Shown here piece after piece: positions 1 through 5,929 of a DNA stretch of 6,902 nucleotides. The notes under the pieces are model-generated. The model searched no databases. It saw only the letters and a list, made by a program, of their open reading frames with translations, and had not been told where the DNA came from. Source of the DNA: Lachnospiraceae bacterium UBA7598. GTDB lineage: Bacteria; Bacillota; Clostridia; Lachnospirales; Lachnospiraceae. The stretch lies in assembly GCA_002474415.1 (NCBI GenBank), contig DLQV01000277.1:12981-19882 (forward strand). Direction: 5' to 3'. The position numbers were made by a program, and so were the translations under genes. Positions within the stretch are counted from its first letter, which is position 1, and each line of letters starts with the position of its first letter.

Positions 1-515
1 ATGGTCTCATTATCTCCGACTGCTCGCAGCAGATAGCCGGATTTGGTGCTCATATACCAGTCCAGTAAAAACTTCATAATCAGTGTGATCACCAGAATGA
101 TAATCGTATTTGCAAATGGTGCAAGCGCCCCCGTAAAAATCTTTTTTACCAGTGCATTGTCAAACAGTGTTGTCATGTTATAAATCGGCACATTGGCTCT
201 GCCTGCAATACGAAGGTTTACCGTATAAAGAGCTGTCATCATAATAATTCCGGACAACAGATCCCGTACCTTTAATTTCACATGGATCAGTCCGGTCAAT
301 GTTCCTGCTGCCACTCCTGCCAGAAACGAAATTAAAAGCGTCAATATCGGATTTACACCCTTCGTGATCAGTACCGCAGAGATTGCAGCTCCAAGCGGAA
401 AACTTCCGTCAACCGTCAGATCCGGAAAATCCAGAATCGTATACGTAATATAAATGCCAAGTGCCATAATCGCATAGATCATACCCTGTTCGAGTACGCT
501 TAATACCAATGTCAT
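1..515 (-). CDS. trpY: TrpY-like ABC transporter permease, C-terminus cut by window edge
   Basis: This is the membrane subunit of an ABC importer for an aromatic amino acid, probably tryptophan. The frame starts at ATG 513-515 and stays open for 171 codons to the window edge. AAGGGG lies six to seven bases before the start. Residues 1-28 are a hydrophobic first helix followed by DFPDLTVDGSFPLGAA (29-44). Further membrane stretches lie near 41-77, 86-100 and 132-151. The segment LLSGIIMMTALYTVNLRI (86-103), then AGRAN, is characteristic of the permease family paired with TrpX-type binding proteins (COG4120). The gene begins 29 bases after the binding-protein stop codon, in the same operon under the T-box. 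About 100-150 C-terminal residues and the ATPase gene should lie to the left. Family assignment is firm. The tryptophan substrate is inferred from the UGG specifier of the leader. Confidence 0.88.
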   Translation of the reverse strand, partial: MTLVLSVLEQGMIYAIMALGIYITYTILDFPDLTVDGSFPLGAAISAVLITKGVNPILTLLISFLAGVAAGTLTGLIHVKLKVRDLLSGIIMMTALYTVNLRIAGRANVPIYNMTTLFDNALVKKIFTGALAPFANTIIILVITLIMKFLLDWYMSTKSGYLLRAVGDNET

Positions 516-544
516 GTGATACCCCTTATCTTTCCCAAATATAA

Positions 545-1582
545 TTATTTTACGGTAATCTCGTCAAAAGTCTGAGCCGCATTTTTGATATAAGATGCAT
601 CCAGCTTCATTCCGATCTTATCGGCTGCTGCTGTGTTTACATATAATTCAGCTTTCGAAGCTGTAATATACGGAGTCTCCGAAGCTTTTTCCTCACCCTT
701 TAAAATCTTTGCTGCCATCTTTCCGGTCTCGATTCCAAGCTGATAGTAATCAATTCCCATAGAAGCAACACATCCGGATTTTACCTGCTCAATCTCACTT
801 CCGAATACCGGAATCTTTGCATTGTTTGCCTTATCAAGAACGGTCTGCAGGGCATTTACCACGGTGTTATCTGTCAGGTTGCACAGGCAATCTACTTTGC
901 TGACTAAATCCGTTGCTGCCATGTCAATATCTGCAGAAGTGTTAATTCCGGTATCCACGATCTCGAAACCATATTTTCCGGCAAGATCCTGATATTCTTT
1001 TACCGTACTGCAGGAATTTGTCTCACTCGTTGTATAAAGAATTCCAATCTTCTTTGCATCCGGCAGCATGGCACGGATCATTTTTAACTGTTCTTCCACC
1101 GGAAGCACATCGGAAGAACCGGTAACATTTCCCACACAGGAACCGTCTTCATTGGCAAGCTTTGCAGCAACCGGATCCGATACAGCTGTGTAAACTACCG
1201 GAATATCTGCATTCATGGCAGAGTTGTAAGCGCTCTGTGCACACGGTGTTGCAATTGCACAGATCAGATCCTCTTTTGCGGATACGAAACTGTCTGCGAT
1301 CGTGCTTGCTGTACCGGTATCGGTCTGCGCGTTCTGATAATCAACTGTCAGATTTTTTCCTTCCTCAATACCTTCTTCTTTCAAGCCCTCTAAAAAGCCT
1401 TCCCGGCAGTTGTCTAAAGATCCATGTTCTGCAAACTGGGAAATTCCAATCTTATAGCTGTTCTCTGCCGAAGACGCATTTTTCTGGGTGTTTGTATCTC
1501 CCGCGCTGCTGTTTCCGCATCCTGCCATAAGTCCTATTGTACATACTGCTGTCAAAATCATTGCTAATACTTTCTTTTTCAT
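545..1582 (-). CDS. trpX: TrpX-like ABC transporter substrate-binding lipoprotein
   Basis: This is the extracytoplasmic solute receptor of the ABC importer, 345 residues, anchored by lipid. MKKK, a hydrophobic stretch (5-20) and the lipobox LMAG-C with Cys22 form a lipoprotein signal. Residues 23-42 are a Ser/Asn/Ala-rich linker. The mature domain runs from about Tyr43 (YKIGISQFAEHGSLD) to the end and has the two-lobed ABC_sub_bind pattern (PF04392/COG2984). Typical segments include EGKNLTVDYQNAQ near 75-87 and CVGNVTGSSDV near 149-159. The family is known to bind tryptophan and related aromatic amino acids when encoded in trpXYZ operons. The start is supported by AAGGAGAG a few bases upstream. 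The gene follows the T-box terminator, so its expression should rise when uncharged tRNA-Trp accumulates. The symbol rests on family and leader together, not on a database match. Confidence 0.88.
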   Translation of the reverse strand: MKKKVLAMILTAVCTIGLMAGCGNSSAGDTNTQKNASSAENSYKIGISQFAEHGSLDNCREGFLEGLKEEGIEEGKNLTVDYQNAQTDTGTASTIADSFVSAKEDLICAIATPCAQSAYNSAMNADIPVVYTAVSDPVAAKLANEDGSCVGNVTGSSDVLPVEEQLKMIRAMLPDAKKIGILYTTSETNSCSTVKEYQDLAGKYGFEIVDTGINTSADIDMAATDLVSKVDCLCNLTDNTVVNALQTVLDKANNAKIPVFGSEIEQVKSGCVASMGIDYYQLGIETGKMAAKILKGEEKASETPYITASKAELYVNTAAADKIGMKLDASYIKNAAQTFDEITVK

Positions 1583-1615
1583 AATAATCTCTCCTTTTCT
1601 TTTTCCCCGATGAAT

Positions 1616-1650
1616 AAAAAAACCGCCTCAGGATAAAATCCTGAGACGGT
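1616..1650 (-). terminator. T-box intrinsic terminator
   Basis: A 13-bp stem (1622-1634 with 1638-1650) has a 3-base loop and is followed by seven U residues in the minus-strand RNA. The single non-Watson-Crick position (1626/1646) is a G-U wobble only in the minus-strand transcript, which fixes the direction. It lies about 35 bases before the trpX start and competes with the T-box antiterminator for CGTCTCAG. Confidence 0.95.
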
Positions 1651-1820
1651 AATAAAGCCTTTGCTCTCTTATCGCGGTACCACTCAAATTGACAATGAAT
1701 TGTCCACTCTGTCACATACATCCATATGTGCCGAATTGATAACGGGTTCGGTTCCCGGCGACACCTACTAAATGCAATGCTCATGCAATCTGCTTCTTTT
1801 TTCAGGCCGCCCTCAAAAGT

Positions 1821-1823
1821 CCA
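1821..1823 (-). promoter_or_regulatory. T-box specifier codon UGG (Trp)
   Basis: The triplet TGG lies in GAATGGACTTTTGAG, the usual sequence surroundings of the T-box specifier loop (GAA, three specifier bases, then AC and TTTTGAG). It would pair with the CCA anticodon of tRNA-Trp. The register is set by those flanking bases, so neighbouring triplets are less likely. Confidence 0.88.
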
Positions 1824-1922
1824 TTCAGCAAATCCTTTCATGCTGCATCACACCACCTGCAGCTCTCTGTGATGTCCAGATAAGCTTACTTCTCTTTCTC
1901 ATCGGTTTTCTCTTATTGCTAT

Positions 1923-1951
1923 ACTTTAACCCTTTTTATACTGTTTGTCAA
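1923..1951 (-). promoter_or_regulatory. Sigma-A-type promoter of the trpXY operon
   Basis: A perfect TTGACA -35 box (1946-1951) is separated by 17 bases from TAAAGT (1923-1928), a 4-of-6 match to the -10 consensus. Transcription would start near 1916, just before the T-box leader. The -35 box begins only three bases after the stop codon of the upstream permease. Confidence 0.78.
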
Positions 1952-1954
1952 GTA

Positions 1955-3358
1955 TTACCGCCAGATTCCCCGGCGTTTTCGAATCGTATCATACATATCG
2001 TGTTCCATTGCCATTACTTTTTCTACCGGAACACTCTTAAACACCGGCATCTTCATTTTAAACCGGATCCAGAAGAAAGAATACACACCCAATGCAAGAA
2101 ATACAGCTCCGGACAAAAGCAGAATCGCATTGCGTTCTGTCGGATCTGTCGAAATATTGCAGATCATAAACACCGTACCTGCAATTCCGACAAGCGGCAG
2201 CACCGGTCCAAACGGAACTTTGAAACTTCTTGGTGCTTTCGGAAGACGGTGCCTCAGTACCAGCACATCAATATGTGCAAAAATATAGGACACCATCCAG
2301 AATACCGATCCAACCAGAATAAAAAAGGAAATTGCATCCGATGAATCACTGCTGATAAATGCAAATACAAGAATCAGAATACTGATAAACCACACACCGA
2401 CAAACGGCACATTGTTTTTGTTCAGTTTTTTAAAGCAGCGCGGCATCATATTCATTTTTGCCATTCCCTGACAGATACTTGCCAGTCCGTTGATCGCAGA
2501 GTTCTGGGAACTGATCAGTGCCAGTGCCGCCACAAAAGCCATCCATATTTTTCCAACATTTCCCAGAAGATTTTCCCCGTACAGCAGATGCGGGGCTGCA
2601 GAATCTGCCAGTTGGGCCCATGGGGTATAATTGTGAAATCCGAATACCAGAATTGACTGCACAACACAGATCAGTCCCAGCCCAAGAAACATCCCAAGCG
2701 GTACATTCCGCTTGGCATTTTTGACATCCTTCGAAATCGGAATCACATATTCTGCACCGATAAACAGCCAGAATGCAACTGCGATCATGGAAACAATCGT
2801 TTTCCAGTCTGCGGAAAGAACCATCGGCTGGCTTACCTTTTTCCCAGTGCCAAGCCCCAGCATACCGATGACACCCATAATCACCATCGATCCGACCATC
2901 AGATATGCCACCGCATCCTGAATCTTTGCAAACATATCCACACCCTTTAAATTGGCAATCAGAAGAATGACCGTCACCAGAACGGTATAGGAAAAGTTTG
3001 GAATTGGCAGATGAAAAATTTCTCCCATGGCATATGCAAAAATCGAGGCTTCTACGCCGGAGGACAATACATTGCAGAACAGGTAACCTCCCACCATGGA
3101 AATCATCGTCGGGAATGGTCCCAGACAGGCAAGTGTGTACTGTGCCAGTCCACCGGTCGTATTCGGCATCAGAGCATTGAGCTCCGACAGGGATGCGATG
3201 GTTGTCATATTAAACAGGCAGGCGATCACCATGGCAAAAATAAAGGTAACACCTATGGTTCCTGCCCCCTGTCCGAGTGAAACCAGACAACTCGTTGCAA
3301 TGACAAGTCCTACGGAAACAGAAACAACACTTTTCAGTCCTAACTTCTTTTCTTCCAT
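1955..3358 (-). CDS. APC-superfamily amino acid/amine permease
   Basis: This is a polytopic inner-membrane transporter, 467 residues, with about 12 hydrophobic helices, the normal size for the APC superfamily (AA_permease_2 type). Helix 1 (about 11-32) contains the broken-helix glycine motif GQGAGTIG (29-36), where APC proteins bind the substrate's amino and carboxyl groups. Helix 6 carries FWLFIGAEY (196-204), followed by SKDVKNAKRNVP (209-220), the conserved cytoplasmic loop of the family. RLPKAPRSFKVPFGP (371-385) is the usual loop late in these proteins. A charged cytoplasmic tail of about 35 residues ends the protein. GGAGGT lies six bases before the ATG. The gene starts 17 bases after the PII stop codon, so the two are almost certainly co-transcribed. 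The substrate is unknown. An amine or amino acid handled by the oxidase cluster upstream is the natural guess. Confidence 0.88.
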   Translation of the reverse strand: MEEKKLGLKSVVSVSVGLVIATSCLVSLGQGAGTIGVTFIFAMVIACLFNMTTIASLSELNALMPNTTGGLAQYTLACLGPFPTMISMVGGYLFCNVLSSGVEASIFAYAMGEIFHLPIPNFSYTVLVTVILLIANLKGVDMFAKIQDAVAYLMVGSMVIMGVIGMLGLGTGKKVSQPMVLSADWKTIVSMIAVAFWLFIGAEYVIPISKDVKNAKRNVPLGMFLGLGLICVVQSILVFGFHNYTPWAQLADSAAPHLLYGENLLGNVGKIWMAFVAALALISSQNSAINGLASICQGMAKMNMMPRCFKKLNKNNVPFVGVWFISILILVFAFISSDSSDAISFFILVGSVFWMVSYIFAHIDVLVLRHRLPKAPRSFKVPFGPVLPLVGIAGTVFMICNISTDPTERNAILLLSGAVFLALGVYSFFWIRFKMKMPVFKSVPVEKVMAMEHDMYDTIRKRRGIWR

Positions 3359-3375
3359 AAACAGACCTCCATCCT

Positions 3376-3720
3376 CTACAACGCTTTTTCGCCCTCATCA
3401 CCGGTGCGGACACGGATGACATTGTCCAGTTTATAGATAAAGATCTTTCCATCTCCAATGTGACCGGTATACAGCTGTTCTTTGATGATCTCTACGATGG
3501 AATTCACACGCTCCGTCTCCACAACAATGTTGATCTGCTGTTTCGGGAGCAGTTCCATCTCCTCAAGTTCATCCACTTCGTACTCCCTGGTTCCTTTTTC
3601 CACACCGCATCCAAGTACCTGCATCACGGTCATTCCCCGCACACCTGCCTTGCTAAGCGCTGCTTTTAAGCTGGAAAATTTTGACATGCCCGTAATTACT
3701 TCAATTCTTGATAAACTCAT
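3376..3720 (-). CDS. PII-family nitrogen regulatory protein (GlnB/GlnK-like)
   Basis: This is a small trimeric signal protein, 114 residues, of the family that senses ATP/ADP and 2-oxoglutarate and controls transporters and enzymes by contact. It aligns without gaps to E. coli GlnB from memory, offset by two residues. Shared landmarks are AGVRGMTV (25-32), the T-loop base GCGVEKG (37-43), LPK (58-60) and the C-terminal signature TGHIGDGKIF (85-94), then VIRVRTGD (101-108). Differences are Val40 and Glu41 at the GlnB Arg38 and Gln39 positions, and Glu53 at the uridylylated Tyr51 position. A longer frame starts at 3747, but it would place the AAAGGAGG site (3728-3735) inside the coding region, so ATG 3718-3720 is chosen. 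PII genes usually neighbour the ammonium transporter amtB. Here the next gene is an APC permease, suggesting that this PII gates that permease. Confidence 0.92.
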   Translation of the reverse strand: MSLSRIEVITGMSKFSSLKAALSKAGVRGMTVMQVLGCGVEKGTREYEVDELEEMELLPKQQINIVVETERVNSIVEIIKEQLYTGHIGDGKIFIYKLDNVIRVRTGDEGEKAL

Positions 3721-3727
3721 AGTCCTT

Positions 3728-3735
3728 CCTCCTTT
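3728..3735 (-). promoter_or_regulatory. Ribosome binding site that fixes the PII start
   Basis: AAAGGAGG is placed seven bases before ATG 3718-3720. It excludes the in-frame upstream ATG at 3745-3747, for which it would lie within the coding sequence. Confidence 0.85.
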
Positions 3736-3746
3736 GTATGACACCA

Positions 3747-4559
3747 TCAGGATTCCAATTCCGGAATCTTCACTCCTGTAATCAACCGCTCGTATCCCTG
3801 TGGGGTAATCCCGGCATACTGTTTAAAATCTTTAATCATATGTGCTTCGTCATAATACCCACACTGCTGCGCCAGGGCATCCAGCCGGATCCTCTCCGGC
3901 ATTTTATTTATGACATGCAGCAGCTTCTGAAACCGGACAAACCGTTCAAAATTCTTTGGCGAAATTCCATGCACCTGCTGAAAAACACGCCGGATATAAC
4001 ATTCCGAATATCCGGTTTCCTCTGCCAGCTGCCGGATAGAAATACATCCATCGGTATCATAAATTCTCTCCCTGAGATAATTTTCCAGCTTTTGTATGCC
4101 CTCAGCCAGTTCTTTTCCCCGCAGTTTTGCATATTCCGTCGTAAATACATTGACGCGCTCCGAAATATTTTTACTCCCGGCAAGTTTCTCGGTCAGGTGA
4201 TCTCCAAACAGATTGCCATCAATCTCAAGATCTTTGTTGACCAGATCCCGGATGGAAAGTTCTTCCGGCAGAATACAGCTTCCCGGCTGAAAACGAACTC
4301 CAAAATACGAGCGTCCGTCCTCAAACTCCCAGCCTTTTGCGGCAAGAACCGTTCCGCCAATATACGTCTTGACATCCTGCTCTCCGATTCCAAACAACAG
4401 ATCCACACTGCCATCCGGCACCGCCTTCATCTCTTCCTTTGAACTTTTCTTTTTGGAAAACTCATAAAAATGAGAGATTCCGGATTTCATTTCTTTTTTC
4501 ACCTGATAATCATCCGTATCCAGCACCAGATACGGCTGCATTGGCATGACGTTTTTCAT
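3747..4559 (-). CDS. AraC-family transcriptional regulator
   Basis: This is a DNA-binding regulator of 270 residues with a sensor-like N-terminal half and a C-terminal AraC/XylS domain. The N-terminal part has VPDGSVDLLF (47-56) and YFGVRFQPGS (85-94), a pattern found in AraC proteins carrying a DUF6597-type N-terminal domain. The C-terminal domain has two helix-turn-helix units: ISIRQLAEETGYSECYIRR (173-191) ending in HGISPKNF, and LDALAQQCGYYDEAHMIKDF (226-245) ending in AGITPQGY. AAGGGG lies six bases before ATG 4557-4559. In-frame ATGs at codons 5 and 7 are possible but lack a well-placed site. It sits between the cyclodeaminase-like gene and the PII gene, with 65 and 26 base gaps. This position suggests that it controls the cluster, probably as an activator responding to the catabolic substrate. 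Both ligand and targets are inferred. Confidence 0.92.
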   Translation of the reverse strand: MKNVMPMQPYLVLDTDDYQVKKEMKSGISHFYEFSKKKSSKEEMKAVPDGSVDLLFGIGEQDVKTYIGGTVLAAKGWEFEDGRSYFGVRFQPGSCILPEELSIRDLVNKDLEIDGNLFGDHLTEKLAGSKNISERVNVFTTEYAKLRGKELAEGIQKLENYLRERIYDTDGCISIRQLAEETGYSECYIRRVFQQVHGISPKNFERFVRFQKLLHVINKMPERIRLDALAQQCGYYDEAHMIKDFKQYAGITPQGYERLITGVKIPELES

Positions 4560-4576
4560 TTTTTCGCCCCTTGTAC

Positions 4577-4603
4577 TTTTCTGCCAGGATCACCTGACAA
4601 AAA
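4577..4603 (-). other. Hairpin immediately upstream of the AraC-gene ribosome site
   Basis: In the minus-strand RNA an 11-bp hairpin (two G-U wobbles) forms with loop TGAT and core arms TGTCAGG and CCTGGCA. It has no U tract after it, so it is not a terminator. It ends a few bases before AAGGGG, the AraC ribosome site. It could protect mRNA ends, tune translation or be an operator half-site pair in DNA. Function is unknown. Confidence 0.45.
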
Positions 4604-4624
4604 GCATTTAAAAAGGCGTACCTT

Positions 4625-5755
4625 TTATGCCATATCCGGCTGATCCCATAAAGGCAGTTCCACGCCGATACCTTCTTTTAATGCATTGCGGTATACGATA
4701 CCGCCCCAGGCAATGTCCTCAACAGGCATACCGCCTACCGAGTATACAATGATCTCATCATCGCTCTCCCGTCCCGGATGCTTTTTATTAATGATATCGG
4801 CAATATCTACAATATCTTCCCGCTGAATCCGTCCTTCGTGCAGATAATCCGTAAACTTAGAACCGATGATCTGTACCATCTCATAACTCGGATACGGGAA
4901 TTCCTCTGCCCAGGCTTCATACAGCTTATAGTTATCTACCACTTTCTTGCAGCGGTTGATCAGAAAATCATCATCAAACCGTGCAGCCGATGGCAGACAG
5001 ATGAGTGCACCTTTCTTGACCCAGTCTTCTGCGATATATGGAAAATCGATTTCTTTTACCGGTGCGGTAGAAGTAACACAGATGATGTCACTGTCCTTTA
5101 CGGCCTCTTCAATCGAATCACATACGATGACCTGCTGAATCTGCGGACATTCCTTCTTTACGAACTCTTCAAATGCATGCAGGGAGCGCTGTCCTCTTCC
5201 TTTCACTTTTACCGTAGTAATCTTCGGGCAGACACTTAAAAAAGCCAGCAGACAGGTTCTTCCCATAACACCCGGTCCGATAATCGTAACAGTTTCAGAA
5301 TCTTTTCTTGCCAGATATTTTGCCCCGACTCCCGGAATTGCTCCGGTGCGGTAGCAGCTGACAAGATTTGCAGACATCAGTGCCAGTGGTGCTCCGGTAT
5401 CTTTATCGTTTAACATCATCATCAGAATGGAACGCGGCAGACCGAAAGCTTTATTCTCACAGTTACTTCCATACCACTTCATTCCGGCCATCTTGTATTT
5501 TCCTCCAAGATATGCCGGCATCGCCATAAACCGGCGGTCATCTGCATTTTTTGGCATTCCTTCAAACTGCGGATCATCTGGAAAAATCACCTGTGCACCA
5601 TGGGAATTATGGTTGACTCCGGCCATCACATAATCACCTTTGTTCAATGTAACCAGCAAATCTTCCATTGCCTCCACACACTGATCCATGTTCTTTACTC
5701 CAGCCTTGATCATATCCGGTTCACTCAAATATAAAAATTTAATTTTGGTATCCAT
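4625..5755 (-). CDS. Ornithine cyclodeaminase/mu-crystallin family protein
   Basis: This is a cytoplasmic NAD(P)-binding protein of the ornithine cyclodeaminase/mu-crystallin family, 376 residues (family members are usually 310-380). It has GMKWYG with Lys93 in the substrate pocket region, LVSCYRTGA (131-139) and the Rossmann motif GPGVMG (160-165) after a beta strand VTII. DIICVTSTAP (223-232) follows the expected NAD-binding sheet. At the site where ornithine cyclodeaminase has a catalytic Asp (GGD/GAD), an ungapped reading gives LPSAARFDDD, with Ala258 there. True cyclodeaminase activity is therefore doubtful, and an imine or ketimine reductase role or an oxidase accessory subunit is possible. 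From memory, close relatives in Clostridia are labelled tyramine oxidase subunit B. ATG 5753-5755 is chosen over 5759-5761 because AGGAGG (5764-5769) lies eight bases before the former and two before the latter. Confidence 0.88.
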   Translation of the reverse strand: MDTKIKFLYLSEPDMIKAGVKNMDQCVEAMEDLLVTLNKGDYVMAGVNHNSHGAQVIFPDDPQFEGMPKNADDRRFMAMPAYLGGKYKMAGMKWYGSNCENKAFGLPRSILMMMLNDKDTGAPLALMSANLVSCYRTGAIPGVGAKYLARKDSETVTIIGPGVMGRTCLLAFLSVCPKITTVKVKGRGQRSLHAFEEFVKKECPQIQQVIVCDSIEEAVKDSDIICVTSTAPVKEIDFPYIAEDWVKKGALICLPSAARFDDDFLINRCKKVVDNYKLYEAWAEEFPYPSYEMVQIIGSKFTDYLHEGRIQREDIVDIADIINKKHPGRESDDEIIVYSVGGMPVEDIAWGGIVYRNALKEGIGVELPLWDQPDMA

Positions 5756-5763
5756 ATGCATTT

Positions 5764-5769
5764 CCTCCT
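5764..5769 (-). promoter_or_regulatory. Ribosome binding site that decides the cyclodeaminase-like start
   Basis: AGGAGG lies eight bases before ATG 5753-5755 and only two bases before the in-frame ATG 5759-5761. The shorter protein is therefore the likely product. Confidence 0.8.
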
Positions 5770-5807
5770 TATATTTTCAGAGGTATGGAATATCAAAGCA
5801 AATAAAC

Positions 5808-5842
5808 AAAAAAGACGCCATAGTATCACCTACTATAGCGCC
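5808..5842 (-). terminator. Intrinsic terminator between oxidase and cyclodeaminase-like genes
   Basis: A 12-bp stem (5814-5825 with 5831-5842) and a 5-base loop are followed by six U residues in the minus-strand RNA. Two positions (5815/5841 and 5819/5837) pair only as G-U in the minus-strand RNA and are mismatched as A-C in the plus-strand RNA, so the direction is clear. It lies about 90 bases after the oxidase stop codon and about 50 bases before the next start. It may end the oxidase transcript, allow partial read-through, or act as an attenuator in the leader of the next gene. Confidence 0.85.
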
Positions 5843-5864
5843 TTTGCTACTTATTCGTGCTTAT

Positions 5865-5893
5865 AATATACCATACTATCTTTTTGATTGCTA
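5865..5893 (-). promoter_or_regulatory. Possible weak promoter upstream of the cyclodeaminase-like gene
   Basis: TATATT (5865-5870) is a fair -10 box in the gap between the oxidase and cyclodeaminase-like genes. The hexamer 17 bases upstream, TAGCAA (5888-5893), matches the -35 consensus at only three positions. A weak -35 would suit an activator-dependent promoter. Transcripts from here would meet the terminator at 5808-5842 almost at once. This is a tentative call. Confidence 0.3.
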
Positions 5894-5896
5894 CTC

Positions 5897-5916
5897 TTGT
5901 ATTCTTTTTTATACAA
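5897..5916. repeat. Inverted repeat TTGTAT-N8-ATACAA
   Basis: This perfect 6-bp inverted repeat has an 8-base A/T-only-but-one spacer. It lies 14 bases after the oxidase stop codon and just upstream of the weak -35-like hexamer. Its position fits an operator, but an A/T-rich intergenic region can produce such a repeat by chance. Confidence 0.35.
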
Positions 5917-5929
5917 CACTCCTGCTATC

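Larger units (their letters stand above)
1616..1916 (-). promoter_or_regulatory. T-box riboswitch leader, tryptophan (UGG) specifier
   Basis: This 5' leader RNA senses uncharged tRNA and switches between termination and read-through. On the minus strand, in order, it has a GATGAGAAAGAG purine-rich element near the base of stem I. Next come AGAGAG and an apical hairpin GCTGCA/TGCAGC (1842-1863). The specifier context GAA-TGG-ACTTTTGAG follows, with TGG at 1821-1823. AGTAGG and a stem III hairpin CGGG/CCCG (1743-1757) come next, ending in CGTTATC. Two small hairpins follow (1713-1730 and 1691-1704), then the T-box core GAGTGGTACCGCG (1673-1685). The antiterminator can be drawn: TTGAG and GCG flank the bulge TGGTACC and pair with CGTCTCAG (1641-1648). 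That strand is also the 5' arm of the terminator, so the two structures exclude each other. Codon UGG points to tRNA-Trp, matching the trpXY genes downstream. Confidence 0.95.

Noticed and set aside
1452..1841. Open frame of 129 codons on the minus strand across the T-box leader
   Set aside because: It runs through the T-box stems, core and terminator and then into the start of the trpX gene in another frame. The RNA elements explain this sequence better, and the product has no recognisable family.
1959..1975. Hairpin CGCCGG/CTGGCG at the end of the permease gene as a terminator
   Set aside because: The stem is only six pairs with one wobble, and it is followed by GTAATACTTGACA, not by a U tract.
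1772..2344. Open frame of 190 codons on the plus strand
   Set aside because: It is antisense to the permease C-terminus and the T-box leader. The product is rich in Cys, His and Arg, as expected of a shadow frame, and there is no convincing ribosome site.
3721..3747. Longer PII start adding nine residues
   Set aside because: The added codons contain the AAAGGAGG ribosome site of the shorter form, and the added residues are not part of the PII fold.
3738..4442. Open frame of 234 codons on the plus strand
   Set aside because: It is antisense to the clear AraC-family gene and lacks any family motif.
4778..5239. Open frame of 153 codons on the plus strand
   Set aside because: It is antisense to the Rossmann-fold gene, with no recognised domain or ribosome site.
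5862..5867. Perfect TATAAT on the plus strand
   Set aside because: There is no -35 box at a suitable distance and no plus-strand gene downstream.
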